A DNA stretch of 64,000 nt from Agarilytica sp033852175 (GCA_033852175.1 JAWSUY010000001.1:62001-126000), one strand, 5' to 3'. Shown: positions 1-9,103, numbered from the stretch's first letter. The notes: a model not told the origin generated them from the letters alone. Numbers and translations: made by a program.

Positions 1-330
1 AATCGATATCGATTAAAAATAGCCCCCAATTTTCATTGGCAAACAAACGGTCCTATACAACGCTTCTTTATTAAATCGTTAATGGGCGACTTTTTGTCCG
101 GGGAAATGTCTGGCGCGGATAATAATATGAATTACGTATGGGGGATGCTAACCAAAGAGTCAGCTCGAGAACTGTCTCATAAAATCCGCCGACTCGTTGA
201 TGACTATGTTCAGCTTGCCGCACATGAAGCGAAGGTGCCGTTTAACGACAAGCTCAGCAGCAGTTTATTAGTCGTTTTTAAAGAAAATTGGGAGCCAAAG
301 GCTTTTCTGGAACAGTGGAGAGGGAAATAA
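1..330 (+). CDS. C-terminal part of a winged-helix regulator-like protein (5' truncated)
   Basis: The reading frame is open from base 1 to the TAA at 328-330, about 109 codons, with no stop before the ATG at 82. The gene therefore almost certainly begins outside the window, and the ATG at 82 is probably internal. The visible start of the fragment (N-R-Y-R-L then W-Q-T-N-G-P-I-Q-R-F-F) resembles the segment that follows the helix-turn-helix in ArsR-like winged-helix regulators. The rest is a charged helical tail. The DNA-binding part cannot be seen, so the family is inferred from weak resemblance. It converges with the CWC gene downstream. Confidence 0.5.
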   Translation, partial: NRYRLKIAPNFHWQTNGPIQRFFIKSLMGDFLSGEMSGADNNMNYVWGMLTKESARELSHKIRRLVDDYVQLAAHEAKVPFNDKLSSSLLVVFKENWEPKAFLEQWRGK

Positions 331-377
331 ACTGACATCATTCTACGGTCGCATTTCAGGTGCTTTCACCGTAAAAA

Positions 378-608
378 CTATTGAAATTGACTTAGATACC
401 GTTCTTGAAAACCCACGGGATCGTCCACAAAAGACTCTATACACTTTCTACAAATACAAACGATGCCGTTTTTTCCCTTTGGAACAAGCCTCAATAGTTG
501 GTCAGGCACCTCATACGCAACGCACCAACAATCGGGACCGGAGTCCGCCATACAGCTATTGTCTGCGCCACAAAGAGGGCATATGGATTCTTCATAAGAA
601 ACTGGCAT
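378..608 (-). CDS. Small cysteine-rich CWC family protein
   Basis: This 76-residue protein has the spaced cysteines of the Cys_rich_CWC family: C-P-L-C-G near residue 10, then N-S-C, then C-W-C near residue 28, and C-I-C-x-x-C near residue 51. The pattern suggests binding of a metal ion, probably zinc. The family's function is not established. There is no signal peptide, so a cytoplasmic location is likely. It precedes nothing obvious on its strand and lies 31 bp downstream of the globin gene, so the two may share a transcript. The identification rests on the cysteine spacing alone but is fairly distinctive. Confidence 0.75.
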   Translation of the reverse strand: MPVSYEESICPLCGADNSCMADSGPDCWCVAYEVPDQLLRLVPKGKNGIVCICRKCIESFVDDPVGFQERYLSQFQ

Positions 609-639
609 AGACTAATTATAAACGCCCTTTAAGCGATTC

Positions 640-1011
640 CTAGGACTCAACAATGTCGTCCTTCAGACTTAATACAAACGCGACGATTTCGTCACACTCT
701 TGCTTGGGAACGTTCAACGAAGCCATCGTTTCTCCTGCATGACCAAGAAATACCGTCCAATCACTTTCACTAACACCCATACCAATGTGGGACAGCTTCA
801 TACCTCTTCCCGTGTAATAAACTGGACCACCCGAATTTGAACTTAGAAAATCAATTAATAACTGTTTTTCCCGCTCTATGCCATCATCACCCCGGTTTTG
901 CCAGAACCTGCCAAGCTGGGCATCCGCTTGCAGCCTTGGTAACAGGTCACTAACAAATCCAGAAATCCCATCATACCCGCCTAAACGAGCATATAGCGAG
1001 TCATCACTCAT
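640..1011 (-). CDS. Group 1 truncated hemoglobin
   Basis: This is a 123-residue heme globin of the truncated (2-on-2) class, probably cytoplasmic, binding O2 or NO. It starts with S-L-Y-A-R-L-G-G-Y-D-G-I, the usual beginning of the family. K-L-S-H-I-G-M-G-V holds the proximal histidine region, followed by the E-S-D-W segment. The start at 1011 is preferred over an upstream one at 1059. It has GAGG about 8 bases upstream and gives the usual family length, while the extra 16 residues do not look like globin. There is no partner gene beside it that fixes its role. Confidence 0.85.
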   Translation of the reverse strand: MSDDSLYARLGGYDGISGFVSDLLPRLQADAQLGRFWQNRGDDGIEREKQLLIDFLSSNSGGPVYYTGRGMKLSHIGMGVSESDWTVFLGHAGETMASLNVPKQECDEIVAFVLSLKDDIVES

Positions 1012-1134
1012 TGAATATGTCCTCAAATAAACACTGACGAAAATGTCATATTTAACCACCTAACTATAGTATTGATATTTGAGATGGCCACTTGAGAAGG
1101 GCGTTATTCTGGCGCCAAATAACTCAGAAAGCCA

Positions 1135-1345
1135 ATGAGTGAACAAAGAGAGAAAATCAGCGCACGTAGAGAGTGCGCTTTAATTGAAGGCTGAACCACT
1201 GAGCAGGCTGATAGCGGCTGGGCTAGAGAAAGCTTTAACGTCTATCAAGCTAACGCCAGTAACGAGTATGACTATGAGAACATTCGAACCATAGCCTACA
1301 CATGTGTTAAAGCGAACGTCCGCCCATTATTCCCAAGAGTTTACT
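1135..1345 (+). pseudogene. Possible decayed small gene with an in-frame TGA
   Basis: One frame opens with ATG at 1135, runs 19 codons (ending A-L-I-E-G), meets TGA at 1192-1194, then stays open in the same frame to the TAA at 1343-1345. The second part has protein-like composition. A 7-bp hairpin (AGCGCAC/GTGCGCT, 1159-1179) lies inside the first part. The A-L-I-E-G end followed by S-G-W recalls small ribbon-helix-helix antitoxins, but the match is too short to name. The 3' end overlaps the convergent gene at 1307-1969. This could be chance; it is recorded as a weak candidate. Confidence 0.22.
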
Positions 1346-1969
1346 AACAGCCTTCTTACCTTTTGCAGACAAAAGGATGGGAACTGCAAGCATTCTTCCG
1401 GGGTGAGCAGACGTATCTTTTTTAGCGCTTCTCGTTCCTCTTTTCACTAACTTTAAGCCAGGATTGGAGGTCTTACCCGTACTGAGAGATGTGACCATAG
1501 AGTTGATTGTAGAGTACTCTTTCGTTGAATAATCACCACCGGCAATATCCACTACAGACTTACCTTCGTGCATAGCAATTTGAACAAGTGCTCGCAGCTG
1601 CCGAATGGTAGAGATGTCAGATTTTTCCGCTTCTAAAAACAGATCGTGAAGCATTACCAACTCTGGACTGTTATTCACCAGCTCCGGTGGACCAGGAAGG
1701 GTTTTCTTTTTGAGATGTGATTGACCTCGAACATTAACCAGGGCGTCTCCCGAAAGAAGCATTTGATCCCGCTTCTTTTTTGCCGCTGATTTAGCTTTGG
1801 CCATAGTGCCGTATTCTGGCACAGAAAACCATTCAGTATAAAACCCTGTTTTCCCTTTGGCTCCAGTAAACCGAAGCCATACACCCTTGGAACCTGGATA
1901 ATTAACAACGGTTAAATATCGCTCACCAAGATTTGCAATGTCTTTCTTTGAAAAGGACTTGTGTGTCAT
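1307..1969 (-). CDS. Unrecognised protein, AP2-like N-terminus and possible winged-helix C-terminus
   Basis: This is a 220-residue basic protein without a signal peptide. Residues 15-75 (G-V-W-L-R-F, then W-F-S-V-P-E-Y-G and a run of A-K-S-A-A-K-K-K-R-D) look like the strand-strand-strand-helix layout of AP2/integrase N-terminal DNA-binding domains. The last 110 residues alternate predicted helices and end with L-S-A-K-G-K-K-A-V-S-K-L-L, like the wing and last helix of MarR-type regulators. A nucleic-acid-binding role is inference. It may share a transcript with the upstream gene on the same strand (2197-2592), but a 227-bp gap with a hexamer repeat separates them. Confidence 0.55.
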   Translation of the reverse strand: MTHKSFSKKDIANLGERYLTVVNYPGSKGVWLRFTGAKGKTGFYTEWFSVPEYGTMAKAKSAAKKKRDQMLLSGDALVNVRGQSHLKKKTLPGPPELVNNSPELVMLHDLFLEAEKSDISTIRQLRALVQIAMHEGKSVVDIAGGDYSTKEYSTINSMVTSLSTGKTSNPGLKLVKRGTRSAKKDTSAHPGRMLAVPILLSAKGKKAVSKLLGIMGGRSL

Positions 1970-2109
1970 ATTGTTCTTTACCTTACTTGATTCTAGTTTT
2001 GAAACATTCTCTAGTGTCGCAAGTGAAAGAGAATTCCCTTAACGTACCACTCCTGCTCGCCTTAAATCCTTTTATAGAAAAGTTGGGCAAGCCGTTTTCG
2101 TTTTACATT

Positions 2110-2155
2110 TACTTCTACCTCTACTTCTACCTCTACCTCTACCTCTACTTCTACA
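2110..2155. repeat. Hexanucleotide microsatellite (CTACYT)n
   Basis: About seven consecutive CTACCT/CTACTT units lie in the 227-bp gap between two minus-strand genes. On the minus strand the array reads GTAGAG/GTAGAA and sits about 140-185 bases upstream of the 1969 start. It produces long artificial open frames of alternating residues on both strands. No gene is assigned to it. Confidence 0.8.
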
Positions 2156-2196
2156 TCGTCTTAAAACCTTTAAATATACTACACATGTTATATTTG

Positions 2197-2592
2197 TTAA
2201 GTTTCGTAATCGATTTCACGCTCTTGGTTTTTAATTGTGAATTGGTCCGCAAGCGCTCCGCACGCTTCAACATAATTGATGCCATTAAAATTACGAATAC
2301 GCGATTTTTGTTCTTCAAACCACTGGCTGTCGAACACGACTTCGACTTCATTTTTTCCTACATAATACTCCAATGAGTTTCCATCGTTTATTTGCAACCA
2401 AAACAAGCTGCAATTGTCGACGGTATAGGCCAGCCCTCGATCAAAAAGTTCATTCACCAAATTTTTTAGTGCGGGGTCCCTTTTTTCGATGTTCGAGTCT
2501 ATCAATTCTCGCTTATGCTGATGGCTTTCTTTATACCCAAAAGCAATTTTTGAATCCCTTATGTTTTTCAACCTTACTGCTATATGTTTCAT
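2197..2592 (-). CDS. Hypothetical protein, 131 residues
   Basis: I do not recognise this protein. It has no signal peptide and no membrane segment. It is rich in charged and aromatic residues (S-L-F-W-L-Q-I-N-D-G, Y-Y-V-G-K-N-E-V-E-V-V-F) and could be a small alpha/beta domain. GAGG lies 4 bases before the ATG at 2592, which is close but acceptable. The sustained open frame with normal codon use and an upstream Shine-Dalgarno motif supports a real gene. It is followed by a microsatellite and the AP2-like gene on the same strand. Confidence 0.5.
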   Translation of the reverse strand: MKHIAVRLKNIRDSKIAFGYKESHQHKRELIDSNIEKRDPALKNLVNELFDRGLAYTVDNCSLFWLQINDGNSLEYYVGKNEVEVVFDSQWFEEQKSRIRNFNGINYVEACGALADQFTIKNQEREIDYET

Positions 2593-2996
2593 TCAACCTC
2601 TAAATTATTCGAGCTATTGTATTTTTAAATATTCATCCTAGCCAAGGCTGTCGCATAAAAACAAAATATGGCGGACACAACCCTTTTCGTTTCTCCTGAT
2701 TATATAAGGCGTCAAACTCAAAGTTATCTCAAATCCGTCCAGATTCTAGAGCTAACACCTATAAACGCTTTACCCTCAAAAAAACCACTATAGGGATTTC
2801 AAATAATATCCGTACAGACACAGAAATACAAAAGAAAACCACGCACACAACAGGCCGATAGGGCCTGATACACGGGGTTTGTAGCGGTATATCTTGCTGT
2901 GAAGGGATAGTCTTTTGTAACTAACGTCCGTATCTGGACAATGCGCGAGAATTACAACGTCAAATGACGCTGGCTTCATCTAGTAATAACGGTTCA

Positions 2997-4883
2997 TTAC
3001 CCGACTTGAGCCAAATTACCCTTGTCTTGCAGCCATGCTTTTCGGTCGCCCGAACGCTTTTTAGCTAGCAACATATCCATAATTTGATGCGTATCATCTC
3101 CCGGTTCAATTGTTAGCTGAACTAAACGACGAGTATCCACAGCCATTGTCGTTTCACGTAATTGCAAAGGATTCATTTCACCCAAGCCTTTAAAACGTTG
3201 AACATTTGGCGTTCCCTTTTTCTTTTCCGCTTCAAGGCGATCTAAGATGCCTTGCTTTTCACTATCATCCAATGCGTAGTATACGTCCTGCCCTAAGTCT
3301 ATTCGATAGAGGGGGGGCATTGCCACGAAAATATGACCGGCCTTTACCAAGGCTGGAAAATGCCTGACAAATAAAGCACACAAGAGTGTCGCGATATGAG
3401 CCCCATCCGAATCCGCATCCGCGAGGATACAGACCTTGTGATAACGTAATTGTTCCAAATTATCTGAGCCTGGGTCAACACCTATAGCCACAGAGATATC
3501 GTGCACCTCTTGTGACGCCAAAACCTCAGAACTATCGACCTCCCACGTGTTAAGTATTTTTCCACGCAGAGGCATGATGGCTTGAATTTCTCGATCTCGC
3601 GCCTGCTTTGCTGAACCGCCAGCAGAATCACCCTCCACCAAAAACAGTTCGCCCAAGGCGGGGTCTGCAGAAGAGCAATCGGCAAGTTTGCCAGGCAAGG
3701 CCGGGCCTTGAGTTATTTTTTTCCGGGCTATTTTTTTCGAAGAACGCACACGTTTTTGTGCGTTATTGATACAAAATTCGGCAATTTTATCGGCTTCATC
3801 AGTATGCTGATTAAGCCATAAGCTAAAGGAGTCTTTTGAGACACCAGAAACAAACGACGCGGCTTCTCGTGACGACAAGCGCTCTTTGGTTTGTCCAGAA
3901 AACTGCGGCTCTGATAATTTCGAGGACAGTACAAAACAACAACTTGTCCAAATATCATCCGGTGCTAACTTCACACCGCGCGGAAGCAAGTTACGAATTT
4001 CACAGTATTCTCGCATGGCGTCGAGCAGACCGGTGCGCAAGCCATTAACGTGTGTTCCACCCTGAGCTGTGGGAATTAAGTTCACATAACTTTCTTGAGT
4101 AACTTCGCCACCTTCTGGCAACCATTGAACAGCCCAATCAGCCGCCTCAGAGGTGCTAGTAAAAGTGCCAATAAAAGGCTCTGCTGGCAAAGTATCCCAA
4201 CCTTGAGTCGAGGCAACAAGGTAGTCTTTTAAACCGTCTTCAAAATACCAGGTATCTGTCTCGTTCGATTGCTCATCGACAAAAACAACTTCCAAGCCAG
4301 GACACAAAACGGCTTTGGCGCGAAGCACATGCCGCAGGCGCGGAATTGAGAATTTGTTGGAGTCAAAATATTTTGAGTCAGGCAGAAAACGGACGGATGT
4401 ACCGGTGTTACGCTTTCCACAGGTATCAACCACCTCTAAATCAGATGCCTTGAAACCATCTTGAAAGCCTATACGATGAACCTTTCCATCTCGACGGATC
4501 GTCACTTCCAAAATTTTTGATAGCGCGGTCACAACCGAGACACCCACGCCATGTAAGCCACCGGAAAACTGGTAATTTTTACCGCTAAATTTACCACCTG
4601 CGTGCAATGTTGAAAGGATAACTTCGACTCCCGGCAAACCTTGCTCTGGGTGAATATCTACTGGCATGCCACGGCCATCGTCAGTAACGGTTATGGAATG
4701 GTCTTTATGGAGAAACACACTAATTTTTTTAGCGTGGCCAGCTAACGCTTCATCAACACTGTTATCGATAATCTCTTGAGCAAGGTGATTAGGTCGCGTG
4801 GTATCGGTATACATACCTGGACGCTTTTTAACGGGATCTAAGCCTGTAAGAACTTCAATATCTTCGGCGTTATAGTTGCTCAT
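2997..4883 (-). CDS. parE: DNA topoisomerase IV subunit B
   Basis: ParE is the ATPase subunit of topoisomerase IV, which decatenates daughter chromosomes together with ParC. The 628 residues match the usual gammaproteobacterial length of about 630. The GHKL ATPase motifs are visible: E-I-I-D-N-S-V-D-E-A near residue 38, D-D-G-R-G-M-P near 67, and G-G-L-H-G-V-G-V near 107. The Toprim domain shows E-G-D-S-A-G-G near residue 415 and D-A-D-S-D-G-A-H near 500. The C-terminus ends soon after the Q-R-F-K-G-L-G-E-M segment, as in ParE and GyrB. parC is not in this window. In enterobacteria parE lies beside yqiA; here a 7-kb insertion separates them. Confidence 0.97.
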   Translation of the reverse strand: MSNYNAEDIEVLTGLDPVKKRPGMYTDTTRPNHLAQEIIDNSVDEALAGHAKKISVFLHKDHSITVTDDGRGMPVDIHPEQGLPGVEVILSTLHAGGKFSGKNYQFSGGLHGVGVSVVTALSKILEVTIRRDGKVHRIGFQDGFKASDLEVVDTCGKRNTGTSVRFLPDSKYFDSNKFSIPRLRHVLRAKAVLCPGLEVVFVDEQSNETDTWYFEDGLKDYLVASTQGWDTLPAEPFIGTFTSTSEAADWAVQWLPEGGEVTQESYVNLIPTAQGGTHVNGLRTGLLDAMREYCEIRNLLPRGVKLAPDDIWTSCCFVLSSKLSEPQFSGQTKERLSSREAASFVSGVSKDSFSLWLNQHTDEADKIAEFCINNAQKRVRSSKKIARKKITQGPALPGKLADCSSADPALGELFLVEGDSAGGSAKQARDREIQAIMPLRGKILNTWEVDSSEVLASQEVHDISVAIGVDPGSDNLEQLRYHKVCILADADSDGAHIATLLCALFVRHFPALVKAGHIFVAMPPLYRIDLGQDVYYALDDSEKQGILDRLEAEKKKGTPNVQRFKGLGEMNPLQLRETTMAVDTRRLVQLTIEPGDDTHQIMDMLLAKKRSGDRKAWLQDKGNLAQVG

Positions 4884-5211
4884 ATATCACTCAAGTGGGA
4901 TTGATCTAGCGGTATTATAGGCGCAAACTATACACAGCTAGGGTCAAAATCGCGACTAATATACGGATAAGCTTACGCAAATCTTTATTACGGAATTAGT
5001 GTATCGAAGTGATAGAATTTACTCCGGTTTGAAACTCAAGCTGACTATGCTGCAAGCTCATTAAACCCGCCGCGCTTGCCCATTCGGTATAAACACCCAA
5101 TGTCGGACGTCAAACACCACCCGTACTAAGGCTGAAAGGCTGAGCTCAATCTAAACTAAACTTAACTAAATTCCAGAGATAGACAAGCAAAGGAACTCGG
5201 ATATTACTGTT
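4884..5211. other. Intergenic region between divergent parE and the hydrolase operon
   Basis: This 328-bp gap must hold the promoters of parE and of the S33 hydrolase/ABC operon. AT-rich stretches occur at both ends, including a run of short ACTAAA/ACTTAA-like units near 5150-5170. I see no gene, RNA gene or strong hairpin, and no promoter I can fix with confidence. Confidence 0.4.
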
Positions 5212-6879
5212 ATGCTAAAACTGCTGATGTTTTTTTATTCATCAACCGCCCCTTCCCGCAAAATATGGCAGCCCACCCCCACAGACAAGAGCCTACAAGA
5301 TACGGACTGCCGCACTGCTGCTCACACTTTTTGCCGATCTATTTACATGTCGGCCGCTTGCTTAATCGGAATCAGCCTCAGTACTCAAGCGCTGAGTGAT
5401 GAATGTCTAGATGAACGTACGCAAAACCCGATTTACGGAGCCGATTGCCAGTTTATTAGCCTCAAAGAAGACCCAGGCAATAGTCATTCACGCACAATAG
5501 ATGTTTACCTTACTCGTATCCCCGCCATTCAAGATGACCAAAAACCGCCTGTATTTTTCATCGCCGGCGGACCAGGGCAAGCTTCCAGCGAATTAGTAGC
5601 TATGTTCCGCCATCAATTTTCACATTTATTGGTGGATCATGACTTTGTCTTTGTTGACCAACGCGGTACAGGTAAATCAAACCCTCTCGATTGCGATGCT
5701 GATCTACTCGAACACGCCGACAAAACATTAAACACCCTCGAAGAACTCGCGCTAGAAAAACAACGCGAATGCCTAAAGACTTACGACGGCGACTTAACGC
5801 GCTATACAACACCGTATGCAGTACAGGATCTCGAATCGGTGAGAAAGCACCTCGGCTACGACAAAATTTTCCTATGGGGCGGATCTTACGGTACACGGAT
5901 AATTATTGAGTATTTACGCTCGTTTCCCTCCTCTATTGCCGGATCAATCTTAGACGGCGTAGCTCCCGTTAGTATTCAGCTTCCTGCTTTCGTGGAACGC
6001 GACGGCAGTCGCGCCCTCGGCCGCTTATTTGAGGCTTGCCACTCTGATGCCGCCTGTGAAAAAGCATTTCCCAATCTTAGCGCTCACTGGCTAACCCTGC
6101 TCGATACCCTACAAAGCAAACCCAGCATCGTCACACTTACACACCCACGAACACAAAAGTCACATCGTATTTATATTGACGATCAAATCATTTCCGCGTG
6201 GACACGAATCATTTTATACAGCCGAGAAATAGCCCCCATACTCCCCCTAGCACTTTACCGTGCGACACAGAACGATTACTCACAATTGTTTAGCATTTAC
6301 GCCTTGGGCCTAGACAATCTATCTGAGGGCATTAGCGAAGGGTTGCAGACCGCTATTTTATGCGCAGAAGACCGTCAATTCAGTCTTTTGAATACGCAAA
6401 ACAAACCCGACAGCTATGCTCGATTACTTCACCTACCAACACCGAAATCCTTTGACCGCATATGCGAGATGTTCCCAAAAAGTATTTTAGATGCTAATTA
6501 TTTTGAGACCATACGCAGCGATGTGCCCACCCTACTACTGTCAGGAAAACTCGACCCCGTTACACCCGCACTATGGGCCGACAAATTAAGCCCACAATTA
6601 TCGAACTCTCGTCACATTATTGTCGAAGGTGGCCATCATATTGTTTCCCGACTGGGCTGTATGCCGCGTATTATTGCTAAGTTTATTAAAGCACCCAACA
6701 CACTCAACACGATCGAAATAGAATGCGTTGATCAGATTAAAACGCCTCATTTCTTTATTGATTCCGCCGGCCCGGCATTGTCTACCGAACCCAAATTACC
6801 AACCGACATTCAGTTACCTGCCGAACATACGTTAAAAGCAGCGGCCACAACTGCCAAAACAACGGAGGCAGCTCTATGA
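5212..6879 (+). CDS. Secreted alpha/beta hydrolase, peptidase S33 type with TAP-like C-terminal domain
   Basis: This serine hydrolase resembles tripeptidyl and prolyl aminopeptidases. It has F-F-I-A-G-G-P-G-Q-A (oxyanion region), D-Q-R-G-T-G-K-S-N-P, and a nucleophile elbow G-G-S-Y-G-T-R near residue 224. The acid residue is in S-G-K-L-D-P-V-T-P and the histidine in E-G-G-H-H. Residues 46-61 form a signal-peptide-like segment ending before S-D-E-C. The true start may therefore be the ATG at 5347; the 45 residues before it look unlike a leader, and neither start has a convincing Shine-Dalgarno motif. The stop overlaps the next ATG (ATGA), which couples it to an ABC exporter. It probably processes a peptide outside the membrane. 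The substrate is unknown. Confidence 0.85.
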   Translation: MLKLLMFFYSSTAPSRKIWQPTPTDKSLQDTDCRTAAHTFCRSIYMSAACLIGISLSTQALSDECLDERTQNPIYGADCQFISLKEDPGNSHSRTIDVYLTRIPAIQDDQKPPVFFIAGGPGQASSELVAMFRHQFSHLLVDHDFVFVDQRGTGKSNPLDCDADLLEHADKTLNTLEELALEKQRECLKTYDGDLTRYTTPYAVQDLESVRKHLGYDKIFLWGGSYGTRIIIEYLRSFPSSIAGSILDGVAPVSIQLPAFVERDGSRALGRLFEACHSDAACEKAFPNLSAHWLTLLDTLQSKPSIVTLTHPRTQKSHRIYIDDQIISAWTRIILYSREIAPILPLALYRATQNDYSQLFSIYALGLDNLSEGISEGLQTAILCAEDRQFSLLNTQNKPDSYARLLHLPTPKSFDRICEMFPKSILDANYFETIRSDVPTLLLSGKLDPVTPALWADKLSPQLSNSRHIIVEGGHHIVSRLGCMPRIIAKFIKAPNTLNTIEIECVDQIKTPHFFIDSAGPALSTEPKLPTDIQLPAEHTLKAAATTAKTTEAAL

Positions 6880-7616
6880 TACAAGTCAGCAATCTCGGTA
6901 AAACTTTCGGCAAAATCACTGCTGTAGACCATGTTAGTTTTAGCGCTCAGAGAGGAGAGATATTTGGCTTACTCGGTCCTAATGGTGCCGGTAAAACCTC
7001 TACATTGCGCATGATCTACGGAGTGTTTCGCCCCAGCTCTGGCGAAGTCACCATCGATGGAGTCCCCGTGCACAAAGAGACGCTCAAGGCGCAAAAGCGT
7101 TTGGGTGTACTGCCAGACGGCGGCAGCCTCTACAAACGCCTTACTGCACGTGAAAATATTCGATATTTTGGCGAACTACATGGAATGAGTAAACAAGCAA
7201 TTCATCTCTCAATTGAAAAGCTTAGCGATATTTTAGGAATGGATAATATTATCGACCGACGAACAGCAGGCTTTTCGCAAGGCGAGCGAATGAAAGTCAA
7301 TCTTGCCCGCGCCATTGTCCACAACCCTGACTATGTTCTATTAGATGAACCAACAAACGGACTGGATGTTATTACCACGCGTGCAGTACGAAAACTTCTC
7401 CTCAATCTAAAAGCCGAAGGCAAGTGCGTCATTTTCTCTAGCCACTTAATGCATGAAGTTGCCAACCTTTGCGACAACGTCGGCATTATCGCTTCTGGCA
7501 GAATGGTTGTTCAGGGGAATATCGAAGAAATTAAATCTGGCGCAAACGCAGAAACGTTAGAAGATGCCTTTGTCCACTACGCGTATGGCAACGAAGCCAA
7601 CGCCCTACAGGAATAA
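6876..7616 (+). CDS. ABC transporter ATP-binding protein, NatA type
   Basis: This 246-residue cytoplasmic ATPase has Walker A G-P-N-G-A-G-K-T-S near residue 36, the signature F-S-Q-G-E-R-M, and Walker B V-L-L-D-E-P-T-N-G. The H-loop is in S-S-H-L-M-H-E. It resembles the NatA/CcmA branch that pairs with ABC-2 membrane partners. GGAGG stands 7 bases before the ATG, which overlaps the hydrolase stop by 4 bases. The permease follows 5 bases later, so this is the middle gene of a three-gene operon. The substrate is not evident. NatAB in Bacillus exports sodium, but that role should not be assumed here. Confidence 0.93.
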   Translation: MIQVSNLGKTFGKITAVDHVSFSAQRGEIFGLLGPNGAGKTSTLRMIYGVFRPSSGEVTIDGVPVHKETLKAQKRLGVLPDGGSLYKRLTARENIRYFGELHGMSKQAIHLSIEKLSDILGMDNIIDRRTAGFSQGERMKVNLARAIVHNPDYVLLDEPTNGLDVITTRAVRKLLLNLKAEGKCVIFSSHLMHEVANLCDNVGIIASGRMVVQGNIEEIKSGANAETLEDAFVHYAYGNEANALQE

Positions 7617-7621
7617 GGTTT

Positions 7622-8785
7622 ATGCCGCTTTTTATCTATATTATAAAAAAGGAAATTTTAGACGCGCTGCGCGACGGGAAGTCGATGGCAACAGCCTTAT
7701 TCATTCCCATCGTCTTTGCTTTATCGTCCTTTGGCATTCCCCACCTTATTGTCGCCATGCAGAACGACTCTAAAGCCATCACCCTTCCCATTGAAGGCAA
7801 ACACCTAATCACCCCATTGGTCGCCTACCTTGAGGAATCGGGCATCAAGATTATTGAGCCGATCGACAATCCTGAACAAGCCATTATTGACCGTAAAATA
7901 GAAATGATTCTGATTGTTCCAGAGGACTTTCCTCTGCAATTTCGCAAACAAAATATCGCCACATTAAACCTACTGTCCGACCATTCCCGCACAAAATCCG
8001 CAGCTCAAGTTGCTCGGGTAAAAGGGCTAATTCAACGCTGGTCGATGAGCACCGGAGCTTTACGACTGATCACTCGCAATATCAGCCCCGGCATTGCAAA
8101 CCCCGTTAGTGTAAACAGCGTAAACGTGACCAGCGATCAACGTGTCGCATCAAAGATATTGGCGTTTTTACCCATGTTTATTCTGATGATCGCATTTGCA
8201 TCCGGCATTGGATCGGTCGCAGATATGGCAAGCGGTGAACGAGAACGACGGTCATTAGAACCACTGCTGATCAACCCTATATCGCACAGCATGGTCTTTT
8301 TTGGAAAATGGGCTGCCGCCGTTTGCATTACTACGTGCGTATCCTTTATAGGTATTACCCTGCAATTTTTCTGTATAAAAATGTCTCCGATTGCGCAGCT
8401 AGGGTTGCGTTTGGAAATGGGAGCCGATAAGTTTTTCACCATATTCGTTATTCTTATTCCCATTATTTGTTTCGTTTCGGCATTGCAGTTATTCGTTTCG
8501 TTCTTTGCACGTTCGTTTAAAGATGCGCAATCGTATATCAGCTTAATCATGATATTGCCCATGGCACCCGGCCTGTACTTGACTTTTAATTCAGGAAGCG
8601 CGGAGCTATGGCAAATGTTCGTGCCGATTCTTGGCCCGACTGCGTTGTTTGTGGATATTGTCGGCGGAGATGGTGCGACGCTGTTGAATATCGCTATTAC
8701 TAGTGGAGTTTCTTTAGTCTGCACTGGCGTATGCGGGCTTGCAGGGGTGATGCTTTTGAAGAGGGAAAAGACTATTTTTGGGTGA
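7622..8785 (+). CDS. ABC transporter permease, NatB/ABC-2 type
   Basis: This 387-residue inner-membrane protein has one N-terminal membrane helix (about residues 20-45) and a large extracytoplasmic domain to about residue 175. A cluster of about five hydrophobic segments then runs to the end. The signature S-G-E-R-E-R-R-S-L-E-P-L-L lies after the second helix, as in NatB and related ABC-2 permeases. It follows the ATPase by 5 bases and is the last gene of the operon. No terminator is obvious after it. The coupling to a secreted hydrolase suggests that the exported substrate and the hydrolase act on the same compound; this is inference. Confidence 0.9.
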   Translation: MPLFIYIIKKEILDALRDGKSMATALFIPIVFALSSFGIPHLIVAMQNDSKAITLPIEGKHLITPLVAYLEESGIKIIEPIDNPEQAIIDRKIEMILIVPEDFPLQFRKQNIATLNLLSDHSRTKSAAQVARVKGLIQRWSMSTGALRLITRNISPGIANPVSVNSVNVTSDQRVASKILAFLPMFILMIAFASGIGSVADMASGERERRSLEPLLINPISHSMVFFGKWAAAVCITTCVSFIGITLQFFCIKMSPIAQLGLRLEMGADKFFTIFVILIPIICFVSALQLFVSFFARSFKDAQSYISLIMILPMAPGLYLTFNSGSAELWQMFVPILGPTALFVDIVGGDGATLLNIAITSGVSLVCTGVCGLAGVMLLKREKTIFG

Positions 8786-9103
8786 TTCGAAGAACAGATA
8801 AAAATATCGAAACAAGATTTTCTGACCACACTATTTCACACTTTTATCGACCTTATGTATTTCAATGATAGACCTAAAACACCATGAAACAACTGCACCT
8901 AACCCTCAGAACTAACTTGCCATGGACGGCATACAACTGAGAATAAAATGCGCTGCAACTGAGACTCCTTACCAATCAAGCATTTGTATCAATAGGGCTT
9001 ATTACGAGACAGGAACAGAACCAAAACTCATTCACACCGAATACAACTTGACTAACAAATAATAACTATTAAGATAGAATTCAACTTTATGGAAGACAAT
9101 ACA
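8786..9103. other. Intergenic region with no recognised feature
   Basis: About 318 bp lie between the ABC permease and the next gene on the same strand. It becomes AT-rich toward 9040-9080, where a promoter for the following gene is expected. I see no terminator hairpin and no conserved small gene. Confidence 0.3.

Noticed and set aside
1933..2376. Plus-strand frame with alternating Tyr/Phe/Leu
   Set aside because: Produced by the hexamer microsatellite and antisense to a better gene.
2788..2979. 63-residue minus-strand frame just after parE
   Set aside because: No Shine-Dalgarno motif, no domain, and one hydrophobic stretch only.
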